DNA from: Nitrospirota bacterium
Lineage (GTDB): Bacteria > Nitrospirota > Thermodesulfovibrionia > Thermodesulfovibrionales > JdFR-86
DNA: 15,555 nucleotides
Assembly: GCA_030667205.1 (NCBI GenBank)
Contig: DAOUWH010000004.1
Coordinates: forward strand, 1-15,555
Reading direction: 5' to 3'
The position numbers were made by a program, and so were the translations under genes. This document shows, piece by piece, positions 8,689 through 15,434 of this stretch. How positions within the stretch are numbered: position 1 is the first letter of the stretch; every line of letters begins with the position of its first letter. The notes beneath the pieces are model-generated. The model had not been told where the DNA came from, did no database searches, and worked only from the letters and a program-made list of their open reading frames with translations.

Positions 8689-9299
8689 GAAGAAGGGTGA
8701 TTGAGGAGTCGGTCCTCTTTATAAGCGTGGCGAAGTGGTTCTTCCTCGCAAGCGTCACCGGAGCCGTGGTGGGTATTTCGACCACTATTTTCCTTAAAAG
8801 CCTCGCCTTTGCCTCCGAGTACGCAGGCGGTTTCAGCCTTTATTTCCTCCTATTGCCCGTGGCGATGTTTTTAAGCTCCCTCATCGTGAAGTATCTCGCG
8901 CCCGAGGCCGAGGGACACGGCACGGAGAAGATCATCGACGCGGTGCACACGCGCAACGCAAAGATAAACCCCGCGGTGGTGCCCATCAAGCTTGTGGCTA
9001 CCGTTATCACGATTGCCCTGGGGGGCTCGGCGGGCAAGGAAGGCCCTTGCGCCCAGATCGGGGCCGGGCTTGCCTCCACCATCGCCCGCCTCCTGAACTT
9101 CGACGACGGCGACCGCAAGAAGCTCGTTATATGCGGGATAAGCGCGGGGTTCGCCACCGTCTTCGGCACGCCGATAGCAGGGGCGATGTTCGGCGTGGAG
9201 GTGCTTTTTGTAGGGGCGATCCTCTATGACGTGCTCTTGCCCTCTTTCGTCGCGGGGATAGTGGGCTACCAGATATCATCGGCCCTGGGCGTTACTTAA
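8685..9299 (+). CDS. ClC chloride channel/antiporter, N-terminal half (truncated by TAA)
   Basis: ClC proteins move chloride or similar anions across the inner membrane, often in exchange for protons. This 204-residue half contains GHGTEKIIDAVH (77-88, in place of the classic GSGIP) and GSAGKEGPCAQIG (114-126), whose Glu119 matches the gating glutamate. GTPIAGAMFGVEVLF (161-175) follows. There Glu172-Val173 aligns by eye with Glu202-Glu203 of the E. coli protein, so the internal proton glutamate appears to be Val, as in ClC channels. Hydrophobic helices run throughout. AGGGG at 8674-8678 lies 6 bases before ATG 8685, a good ribosome site. On its own this half lacks the GxFxP region and the central Tyr, so it should not form a normal pore. 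Confidence 0.88.
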   Translation: MRRRVIEESVLFISVAKWFFLASVTGAVVGISTTIFLKSLAFASEYAGGFSLYFLLLPVAMFLSSLIVKYLAPEAEGHGTEKIIDAVHTRNAKINPAVVPIKLVATVITIALGGSAGKEGPCAQIGAGLASTIARLLNFDDGDRKKLVICGISAGFATVFGTPIAGAMFGVEVLFVGAILYDVLLPSFVAGIVGYQISSALGVT

Positions 9300-9320
9300 T
9301 TCTACCACCAGATCGACATA

Positions 9321-10049
9321 ATGCCCGAGTTTACGGGCACCTTCTTCCTCCAGGTCAGCCTCGCGGGGGTGTTCTTCGGCCTGTGCTCGTTCCTCCTCAT
9401 CGAGATAATGAAAAAAACCGAAATTATAAGCAGAGGCATGAAAATCTGGAAACCCTTAAAAGGGCTTGTGGGCGGCGTGCCTCTGGTGGTCCTTGCCCTC
9501 ATCTTCGGCACGCGGTATCTGGGGCTTGGTGTGGAGACCATCGAGACCGCGCTCGGGGGCGGCGATGTGCATGGCTACGATTTCATCATGAAAATGATCT
9601 TTACCTCCACGACCCTGAGCTTCGGCGGTAGCGGAGGCATAGTGACCCCGATATTTTTCATCGGGGCCACCTCGGGAAGTTTTTTTGCCAACCTCATAGG
9701 CGGCAACCTCGAAGTGTTCGCCGCAATCGGCATGGTAGCGCTCCTTGCGGGCGCGGCCAACACCCCGATATCGGCAAGCATCATGGCGGCGGAGATGTTC
9801 GGCCCCAAGGTGGCTCCATACGCCGCGCTGGCCTGCATCATAAGCTTCCTGATGACCGGCCACCGGAGCGTCTATCCCTCGCAGGTGCTGGCGGTGACGA
9901 AATCGACCTCTATCACGGTCCAGAAGGGCATGACCATGGAAGCCATTCGCTCCTCCACGGTAAAGCCGAGGGAAGGGAGCGTGACAGGCACCCTTATTAA
10001 AGGTTTTAACAGGGCAAAAAGACTCGCAAGGAGAAAGAAAAAGAGATGA
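9321..10049 (+). CDS. ClC chloride channel/antiporter, C-terminal half
   Basis: This is the second half of the ClC fold, 242 residues if begun at ATG 9321. It holds GSGGIVTPIFFIGA (103-116), the third anion-binding motif, and GMVALLAGAANTPISASIMA. HRSVYPSQVL (181-190) carries Tyr185, which matches the central chloride-coordinating Tyr. It ends in a basic tail (RRKKKR) with no CBS domains. No ribosome site is visible before ATG 9321, which argues it was not designed as a separate gene and normally continues from the first half. Its stop TGA (10047-10049) overlaps the MalG-type permease start. Confidence 0.85.
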   Translation: MPEFTGTFFLQVSLAGVFFGLCSFLLIEIMKKTEIISRGMKIWKPLKGLVGGVPLVVLALIFGTRYLGLGVETIETALGGGDVHGYDFIMKMIFTSTTLSFGGSGGIVTPIFFIGATSGSFFANLIGGNLEVFAAIGMVALLAGAANTPISASIMAAEMFGPKVAPYAALACIISFLMTGHRSVYPSQVLAVTKSTSITVQKGMTMEAIRSSTVKPREGSVTGTLIKGFNRAKRLARRKKKR

Positions 10050-10861
10050 TGCGGAAGCTTGCGTTTCCGGCAGTGCTTCTGCTTGTCGCTTTATATTGCA
10101 CCGGGCCGGTGCTCTGGCAGGCGGTGACATCCGTAAAGCCCGACCCGGAACTTACGAGTCTCCCTCCGGTGCTCCCGGAACACCCTACCCTTAGCCACTA
10201 CATAAGCATATTCACGAGGCATCCGTTCCTTAAAGTCATTTTAAACAGCACAGTGGTGGCCGGCGCCACTACGGTGCTTGCCCTCCTCCTGGGCTCCTTT
10301 GCCGCCTTCGGCCTTGCGAAGCTCAGGGTCAGATACACCTCCCTGATACTGGGCTTTGTGCTTTCGGTGTCCATGTTCCCGCCGATAGCCACGGTAAGCC
10401 CGCTTTACCTGATAATACGCGCCCTGGGACTCAGGGACACTTGGTGGGCGCTCATCGTCACCTATACGACGTTCTCCCTGCCGTTTTCGATATGGGTGCT
10501 TACGAATTTCTTCCGGAGCATCCCGGACGAGATATACCTTGCATCGAAGGTCGACGGCTGCACGCCGCTTCAGAGTTTTTTCAGGGTGATGCTCCCGCTT
10601 GCCGCGCCGGGCATATTCACGACCGCCCTTCTTGTGTTCATTTTTTCGTGGAACGAGTTTTTATTCGCCCTCACATTTACCTCCACGACCGCCTCAAGGA
10701 CAATACCCGTTGCCATAGCCATGTTCCCCGGCCTCCACGAAGTGCCCTGGGGCGACATCGCGGCGGCCTCCATTGTGGTCATCAGCCCGCTGATACTCCT
10801 GGTGTTCGCCTTCCAGAGAAGGATTATCGAGGGCCTTACGGCAGGGGCGGTCAAGGGATAA
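10046..10861 (+). CDS. ABC sugar transporter permease, MalG/SugB type
   Basis: This is the second inner-membrane permease, partner of the MalF-type protein. It has 271 residues with about six hydrophobic segments (near 6-27, 68-92, 98-123, 133-153, 186-203 and 237-260). The EAA loop is LASKVDGCTPLQSFFRVMLP (165-184), with Gly171 at the key position. AFGLAKLRVR, SMFPPIATVSPLYLIIRALGLRDTWW and FIFSWNEFLFALTF are strong MalG/UgpE/SugB hallmarks. Two adjacent ATGs (10046 and 10049) could serve as start; the first overlaps the ClC stop. AAGGAG at 10028-10033 is rather far (12 bases), so coupled re-initiation from the ClC gene is plausible. If so, the stop codon inside ClC could reduce expression of this permease by polarity. 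Confidence 0.94.
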   Translation: MMRKLAFPAVLLLVALYCTGPVLWQAVTSVKPDPELTSLPPVLPEHPTLSHYISIFTRHPFLKVILNSTVVAGATTVLALLLGSFAAFGLAKLRVRYTSLILGFVLSVSMFPPIATVSPLYLIIRALGLRDTWWALIVTYTTFSLPFSIWVLTNFFRSIPDEIYLASKVDGCTPLQSFFRVMLPLAAPGIFTTALLVFIFSWNEFLFALTFTSTTASRTIPVAIAMFPGLHEVPWGDIAAASIVVISPLILLVFAFQRRIIEGLTAGAVKG

Positions 10862-10862
10862 A

Positions 10863-11927
10863 GTGGCATCCATCAGGTTTGAAAAAGTTTTTAAAAATTT
10901 TAAGAACCTCGGAGTAATCAAGTCTCTAGACCTCACCGTGGATGACGGAGAGTTCTTCACGTTCGTCGGCCCGAGCGGCTGCGGCAAATCCACCATACTG
11001 AACATGATAGCGGGGCTCGAGCCCGTAACGGGCGGCACGATTTATTTTGACGACGCACCCGTAAACGAGCTGACCCCCAGGGAGCGCGACGTGGCAATGG
11101 TCTTTCAGAGCTATGCCCTGTACCCGCACATGAGCGTGGCGGAAAACCTCGCCTTCCCGCTTAAGATGAAAAAGCAGCCAAAGGACCTTATAGAGGCCGA
11201 GGTCGTGCGAGTCGCCGCCCTCCTGGGGCTTGAGGCGCTGCTTGGGAGACGCCCAAAGGAGCTTTCGGGCGGGCAGCGCCAGAGGGTGGCCCTCGGAAGA
11301 GCGGTAATAAGAAAGCCTGAAGTGTTCCTTATGGACGAGCCGCTTTCGAACCTCGACGCCCGCCTCAGGGTCGAGATGAGGGCAGAGCTTAAAAGGCTCC
11401 ACAGACAGCTTAAGATAACGACCGTCTACGTCACGCACGACCAGGCCGAGGCCATGGGCCTTTCAGAGAGGATTGCCGTGCTCAAGGAAGGCGAGGTACA
11501 GCAGTGCGCCGCCCCACACGAGGTCTACGCGCGGCCCGGAAACATCTTCGTGGCAGGTTTTATAGGAAGCCCATCGATGAACTTCATCGACGCACAGGTG
11601 CGGGGCAAAGACCCTCTTAAATTGGAAATCAACGGCGTCGAGTTCAATCCTGTGGTCGAAAGATCACCCGAGAGCGATTATGTAACGGCGGGCATCAGGC
11701 CGGAGGACATTATTGCCTCGAAAAAAGAGACGACGCCGGTCGAGGCCCTCGTGGACTTAACAGAGGTCGAAGGCCCCGTGACATGGGTGAACCTCAGGTG
11801 GGGCAATGCCGCCCTCAGGGTAAAGGCCGCCCCCGAGGAGCACCTCAAGCCTGGGGATAAGGTTTTTTTAAAATTCTCAGGGGAGAAAATCCACGTATTC
11901 GACAGGGAAGCGGGGCTCAGGCTCTAA
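10863..11927 (+). CDS. ABC transporter ATP-binding protein, MalK/UgpC/SugC type
   Basis: This is the cytoplasmic ATPase that powers the importer. All ABC motifs are intact: Walker A GPSGCGKST (36-44), Q-loop Gln82 in FQSYALYPHMSV, signature LSGGQRQR (134-141), Walker B VFLMDEP (154-160), D-loop LSNLDA and switch His192 in VTHDQAEAMGL. Residues from about 235 to 354 form the TOBE/regulatory region of the MalK/UgpC subgroup (GFIGSPSMNFIDA, GIRPEDI), so it can serve sugar importers and may be regulated there. The start is GTG 10863, 1 bp after the permease stop, with AAGGGA at 10853-10858. The gene ends 8 bp from the convergent GGDEF gene, and no terminator hairpin is evident between them. Confidence 0.96.
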   Translation: MASIRFEKVFKNFKNLGVIKSLDLTVDDGEFFTFVGPSGCGKSTILNMIAGLEPVTGGTIYFDDAPVNELTPRERDVAMVFQSYALYPHMSVAENLAFPLKMKKQPKDLIEAEVVRVAALLGLEALLGRRPKELSGGQRQRVALGRAVIRKPEVFLMDEPLSNLDARLRVEMRAELKRLHRQLKITTVYVTHDQAEAMGLSERIAVLKEGEVQQCAAPHEVYARPGNIFVAGFIGSPSMNFIDAQVRGKDPLKLEINGVEFNPVVERSPESDYVTAGIRPEDIIASKKETTPVEALVDLTEVEGPVTWVNLRWGNAALRVKAAPEEHLKPGDKVFLKFSGEKIHVFDREAGLRL

Positions 11928-11935
11928 CGGGCGGG

Positions 11936-12844
11936 TTATACGTCGGCGTCTATCGTGACGCGATTGAAGCCGTCCCTGGCGCTCCTGTGCATGAGGTCCT
12001 CCGCCCTCTTCAGCAGCGTATAGACGGTGTCCTTGGGTTTTGCGAGTGTCGCCCCTATCGAGAGCGTAGTGCGTAGCTCTCCTTGCTCGTCCTTTAGCAT
12101 GGATTTTTCAACGAGCACGCGGGCCCTCTCCGCAACGGCATATAGCTGGTGCTCGTTGACGTCGCCTACTATCGTGATAAGCTCGTTCCCGCTCCAGCGG
12201 CCGACGACGTCCGTTGACCTGATGCCGCCAAGGAGAGTCATGGCCACCATCCTTAGGACCCTGTTGCCCTTGTAAACGCCATACTGTTCGTTAATCTCCG
12301 CCATGCGGTCAACATCAAAGAAGAGCACTCCGAAGGGCCAGTTGTAGCGCTGCATCTCGTCGAACCTCACATGAAGGCTTATCTCTATTTCCCTCTTGCT
12401 CTCAAGCTCGCCCGTGGGGTCGCGCCTGATAATCTTCTGGAGCTCCTCGAGTCTCTTTACCTGTACGAACCTCGAAGTGACGTCGCCGAATATCACCGCG
12501 GCGCCATCGACCTTTCCCTCGGCGTCCCGGCTGGGTATGACGCGGGTCGCGACCGGCAGCCTGTAGCCTTCCTTGTGGAGGACATAGAGCATCATTTCGC
12601 GGGGCCGCTCGTCCGCCATCGTCTCCACGGTAAAGCACATCTCGTTGCACAGGCTCCGCCCGCTTCTGTCTATATGCATGAGCAGCTCGGAACATGTGGT
12701 GCCGACCGCCTCGGAACTCATGAAACCGGTGAGCCTCTCGGCCCCCTTGTTCCAGTACGTAATCTTCCTGTGGCGGTCCACCATGTAAATGCCGTCATGG
12801 ACGCTGTCAAGGACTTGTCTCAATGTCTCGTTCTCAGGAAACAC
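11936..12844 (-). CDS. PAS-GGDEF protein with degenerate active site, possible c-di-GMP sensor
   Basis: This is a 302-residue soluble signalling protein. An N-terminal PAS domain (about 5-125; GIYMVDRHRKITYWNKGAERLTG and VDGAAVIFGDVT are typical) contains Cys51, Cys66 and Cys70, a spacing seen in a PAS subgroup and possibly redox or metal sensing. A short linker leads to a GGDEF domain (about 165-300). The active-site loop reads SGNEL (218-222) instead of GGDEF: the central acidic metal ligand is Asn220. The first metal Asp is kept in FFDVDRMAEIN. RSTD (209-212) is an RxxD inhibitory site exactly five residues before the loop. GTG 12844 is preceded by AGAGG 4 bases away, supporting this start. 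It lies 22 bp after ahcY, as the last gene of the metK-ahcY operon. It may bind c-di-GMP without making it; weak cyclase activity cannot be excluded. Confidence 0.9.
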   Translation of the reverse strand: MFPENETLRQVLDSVHDGIYMVDRHRKITYWNKGAERLTGFMSSEAVGTTCSELLMHIDRSGRSLCNEMCFTVETMADERPREMMLYVLHKEGYRLPVATRVIPSRDAEGKVDGAAVIFGDVTSRFVQVKRLEELQKIIRRDPTGELESKREIEISLHVRFDEMQRYNWPFGVLFFDVDRMAEINEQYGVYKGNRVLRMVAMTLLGGIRSTDVVGRWSGNELITIVGDVNEHQLYAVAERARVLVEKSMLKDEQGELRTTLSIGATLAKPKDTVYTLLKRAEDLMHRSARDGFNRVTIDADV

Positions 12845-12866
12845 AAAACCTCTTCGACTTTTATTC

Positions 12867-14126
12867 TTAAGTCCCCATCTCCCAGCTTGAAAGGTACTTT
12901 TTCTGCTCCGGGGTCAGGGTATCGATCTTGATGCCCATGGCCTTGAGCTTCAGCTTCGCGATCTTCTGGTCAATCGCCGGCGGGACACCGTAAACCTTCG
13001 GGCCGAGTTTCCTGGCATTCTTTACCATATACTCGGCGCAGAGGGCCTGGTTGGCAAAGCTCATGTCCATTACCTGAGAGGGATGGCCCTCGGCGCTGGC
13101 CAGGTTTATGAGCCTGCCCTCGCCAAGGATGTATATACTTCTGCCGTTGCGGAGGGTATGTTCCTGTACGAAGTCCCTGATGAACCTCTTTTTCTTCGTC
13201 AGCTTCTTCAGGGCGGGCAGGTCGATCTCGGCGTTGAAGTGGCCCGAGTTGGCCACGATCGCGCCGTCCTTCATCTTCGTAAAGCAGGACTTTGATATAA
13301 CGTTGATATCGCCGGTCACGGTGACGAATATGTCGCCAACCCTGGAGGCCTCCCTTACGGGCATGACGTCGAAGCCGTCCATGGTCGCCTCAAGCGCCCT
13401 CAGCGGATCGACCTCCGTGACGATGACCTTCGCGCCCATGCCTTTTGCCTTCCAGGCAAGGCCGCGTCCGCACCAGCCGTATCCGCACACTACAAAGACG
13501 GAACCCGCGATGAGGCGGTTCGTGGCCCTGAGTATGCCGTCAATCGTCGACTGGCCGGTACCGTAGCGGTTGTCGAAGAGATATTTCGTGTGGGCGTCGT
13601 TTACCGCGACGATGGGATATTTTAAAACGCCGTCCGCGGCCATCGCCCTGAGGCGTATCACACCCGTGGTCGTCTCCTCGGTCCCTCCGATTACGCCCTT
13701 TAAAAGGTTTTTCTTTTCCGTATGGAGGATTGATACGAGGTCGGCCCCGTCGTCCATGGTCATCTGGGGCTTGTGGGCGATGGCGCTCATTATATGCCTG
13801 TAATATGTCTTGTTGTCCTCGCCCTTTATCGAAAAGGTGGGTACCTTGAAATACTTAACGCAGGCAGCCGCCACATCGTCCTGTGTGCTAAGGGGGTTTG
13901 ACGCGCAGAGCACGGCGTCGGCCCCTCCGAGCTTCAGCGTCTCCATGAGATTTGCCGTCTCGCTGGTCACGTGAAGGCACGCCGCTATCCTTGTTCCCTT
14001 GAGCGGCTTTTCTTTTTTGAACCTCTTCTTAATCCCCTCAAGAACAGGCATGTCCATGGCCGCCCACTCTATCCTGAGTATGCCTTTCTTTGCGAGCTTG
14101 AGGTCCTTTACGTCATGCTTTGCCAT
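12867..14126 (-). CDS. ahcY: Adenosylhomocysteinase (S-adenosylhomocysteine hydrolase)
   Basis: AhcY splits S-adenosylhomocysteine, the by-product of SAM-dependent methylation, into adenosine and homocysteine using bound NAD. It has 419 residues, cytoplasmic. LHVTSETANL (51-60) lies in the substrate domain. Glu150/Glu151 (IGGTEETTTG), Lys181 and Asp185 (NDAHTKYLFDN) match known active-site residues. The NAD site is CGYGWCGRG (214-222), followed by VTEVDPLRALEA. GEGRLINLASAEGHPSQVMDMSF is the family's C-terminal signature. The protein ends in SSWEMGT and lacks the Lys/Tyr-bearing tail (KPDHYRY type) of eukaryotic and many bacterial forms, so it is the short type seen in archaea and thermophiles. 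It starts 34 bp after metK, and a weak AAAGGA lies upstream of ATG 14126. Pairing with metK closes the SAM cycle. Confidence 0.97.
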   Translation of the reverse strand: MAKHDVKDLKLAKKGILRIEWAAMDMPVLEGIKKRFKKEKPLKGTRIAACLHVTSETANLMETLKLGGADAVLCASNPLSTQDDVAAACVKYFKVPTFSIKGEDNKTYYRHIMSAIAHKPQMTMDDGADLVSILHTEKKNLLKGVIGGTEETTTGVIRLRAMAADGVLKYPIVAVNDAHTKYLFDNRYGTGQSTIDGILRATNRLIAGSVFVVCGYGWCGRGLAWKAKGMGAKVIVTEVDPLRALEATMDGFDVMPVREASRVGDIFVTVTGDINVISKSCFTKMKDGAIVANSGHFNAEIDLPALKKLTKKKRFIRDFVQEHTLRNGRSIYILGEGRLINLASAEGHPSQVMDMSFANQALCAEYMVKNARKLGPKVYGVPPAIDQKIAKLKLKAMGIKIDTLTPEQKKYLSSWEMGT

Positions 14127-14160
14127 CTAAATGTATTCCTTTCCTTTTTAGAGTTTCCGG

Positions 14161-15312
14161 TCAGATCCCTGCCTGCTTCCTGAGCGTGTCGGTCTTGTCG
14201 GTCTTCTCCCACGTAAATTCCGGCTCGCTACGGCCGAAGTGGCCGTAAGCGGCGGTCTTCTGGTATATGGGCCTCTTGAGGTCAAGGTGCTCGGTCATCC
14301 CCTTTGGGGTAAGAATGAAGTTTTCCCTGATGATGTCGCCTATCTTGTCCTGGTCTATATTGTTTGTGCCGAAGCTGTCAACGAGGATGGAGACCGGATC
14401 GGGCACGCCTATCGCGTAGGCGAGCTGGATCTCGACCCTGTCGGCCAGCCCGGCGGCAACGACGTTCTTTGCGATGTACCTCGCCATGTATGCCCCGGAA
14501 CGGTCCACTTTCGAGGGGTCCTTGCCCGAGAAACAGCCGCCGCCGTGGCTTCCCACGCCGCCGTAGCTGTCCACTATGATCTTTCTGCCGGTAAGCCCGG
14601 TGTCGCCCATCGGGCCGCCGACGACGAACCTGCCGGTGGGGTTTATGTGGTAGGTAATGTTTTCCTCGTCAATAAGTTCGGGAGGCAATACGGGCTTTAT
14701 TACCTTCTCGATTATGTCCTCCCTCATGTCCTTCATCTTTATATCGGGGCTGTGCTGGGAGGAAACCACGACTGTATCTATCCTCTTGGGTTTCCCGGCC
14801 TCGTACTCGATGGTAACCTGGGTCTTGCCGTCGGGCCTGAGGTAGCCCAGGATGTCCTTCTTTCTGGCTTCGGTAAGCTTCATCGCAAGCTTGTGGGCAA
14901 GCATTATGGGCATCGGCATCAGCTCTGGCGTCTCGTTGCAGGCATAGCCGAACATAAGGCCCTGGTCTCCCGCCCCGCCGGTATCGACCCCCTGTGCTAT
15001 GTCCCTGGACTGCTCGTGAATGGACGTGATCACCGCGCAGGTCTCGTAATCGAAGCCGTACTTGGCCCTTGTATAGCCTATGTCCTTGATTACGCTCCTT
15101 ACTATATCCGGTATCTCCACATAACTTGCCGTGGTTATCTCGCCCGCCACGAAAGCGAGACCTGTCGTAAGGAGCGTCTCGCAGGCAACCCTCGCATTAA
15201 CGTCCTTCTTCAGGATCGCATCCAGAATGGCATCGGATATCTGGTCGGCTATCTTGTCCGGGTGCCCCTCGGTCACCGACTCTGATGTAAAGTAATAATT
15301 CCTCTTGCCCAT
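14161..15312 (-). CDS. metK: S-adenosylmethionine synthetase (methionine adenosyltransferase)
   Basis: MetK makes SAM from methionine and ATP in the cytoplasm. It is complete at 383 residues, the usual bacterial length. The N-terminus MGKRNYYFTSESVTEGHPDK contains the ATP/metal motif EGHPDK. GAGDQGLMFGYACNET is the MetK signature, and DTGLTGRKIIVDSYGG with GGGCFSGKDPSKVDRS is the phosphate-binding loop region. The frame is open back to a GTG at 15348, but ATG 15312 is preferred: GGGAGG sits 5-6 bases upstream and the conserved protein begins there. It is the first gene of a likely metK-ahcY-PAS-GGDEF operon and follows ftsK after a 122-bp gap. Confidence 0.98.
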   Translation of the reverse strand: MGKRNYYFTSESVTEGHPDKIADQISDAILDAILKKDVNARVACETLLTTGLAFVAGEITTASYVEIPDIVRSVIKDIGYTRAKYGFDYETCAVITSIHEQSRDIAQGVDTGGAGDQGLMFGYACNETPELMPMPIMLAHKLAMKLTEARKKDILGYLRPDGKTQVTIEYEAGKPKRIDTVVVSSQHSPDIKMKDMREDIIEKVIKPVLPPELIDEENITYHINPTGRFVVGGPMGDTGLTGRKIIVDSYGGVGSHGGGCFSGKDPSKVDRSGAYMARYIAKNVVAAGLADRVEIQLAYAIGVPDPVSILVDSFGTNNIDQDKIGDIIRENFILTPKGMTEHLDLKRPIYQKTAAYGHFGRSEPEFTWEKTDKTDTLRKQAGI

Positions 15313-15324
15313 AACTGCCTCCCT
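15313..15324 (-). promoter_or_regulatory. Strong ribosome binding site deciding the metK start
   Basis: On the minus strand the sequence reads AGGGAGGCAGTT directly before ATG 15312. This near-ideal ribosome site, with a 5-base spacer, favours this start over the in-frame GTG 36 bases upstream. Confidence 0.75.
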
Positions 15325-15379
15325 GCTTCGTTTATTCCATACAGACACGTCACGAAAACATTAATAACTATAAGTAAAT

Positions 15380-15385
15380 ATTATA
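15380..15385 (-). promoter_or_regulatory. Candidate -10 element for metK operon
   Basis: The gap between ftsK and metK is AT-rich, unlike its surroundings. On the minus strand it contains a perfect TATAAT about 67 bases before ATG 15312. The -35 position (TTTCTT at 17-base spacing) is poor. The leader this predicts is about 60 bases long and shows no recognisable riboswitch fold. Confidence 0.35.
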
Positions 15386-15434
15386 AGATATCCGGGATAA
15401 AAAAGAAAACTGCGGGGGGAATTGCCGGGCCGTC

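Larger units (their letters stand above)
8685..10049 (+). pseudogene. ClC-family anion transporter gene split by one in-frame TAA codon
   Basis: Bases 8685-10049 keep a single reading frame of 454 sense-sized codons, broken only by TAA at 9297-9299 (codon 205). No frameshift is needed: codons after the stop continue the family's sequence at once (FYHQIDIMPEF). The stop falls between the two structural halves of the fold. TAA is one base from a Tyr codon, which would suit the context GVT-Y-FYH. Both ends overlap the flanking permease genes by 4 bp. It could be a recent loss of function, a read-through codon or a sequencing/assembly error; the well-kept second half argues that any loss is recent. 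Confidence 0.75.

Noticed and set aside
9970..9977. KOPS-like GGGAAGGG octamer, interesting because ftsK is present
   Set aside because: With seven fixed bases, about two matches are expected by chance in both strands of this window.
8685..10049. Fluoride-specific ClC (CLC-F)
   Set aside because: The gating region reads GKEGP and the anion motif GHGTEK, unlike the CLC-F pattern; anion choice is otherwise open.
9456..10130. 224-codon open frame antisense to the second ClC half
   Set aside because: The + strand carries clear ClC motifs; the antisense product is low-complexity and His/Ala/Gly-rich.
11928..11935. Bidirectional terminator between the convergent ATPase and PAS-GGDEF genes
   Set aside because: The gap is 8 bases and no GC hairpin with a T-run could be drawn across the two gene ends.
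14239..15285. Long open frame (348 codons) on the + strand opposite metK
   Set aside because: It is fully antisense to a textbook MetK and resembles no family; high-GC codon bias keeps the opposite frame open.
15346..15348. GTG 15348 as the metK start
   Set aside because: ATG 15312 has a near-ideal ribosome site and matches the family's N-terminus.
15313..15434. SAM riboswitch upstream of metK
   Set aside because: The predicted leader is only about 60 bases and AT-rich, and I could not find paired stems matching known SAM riboswitch classes.
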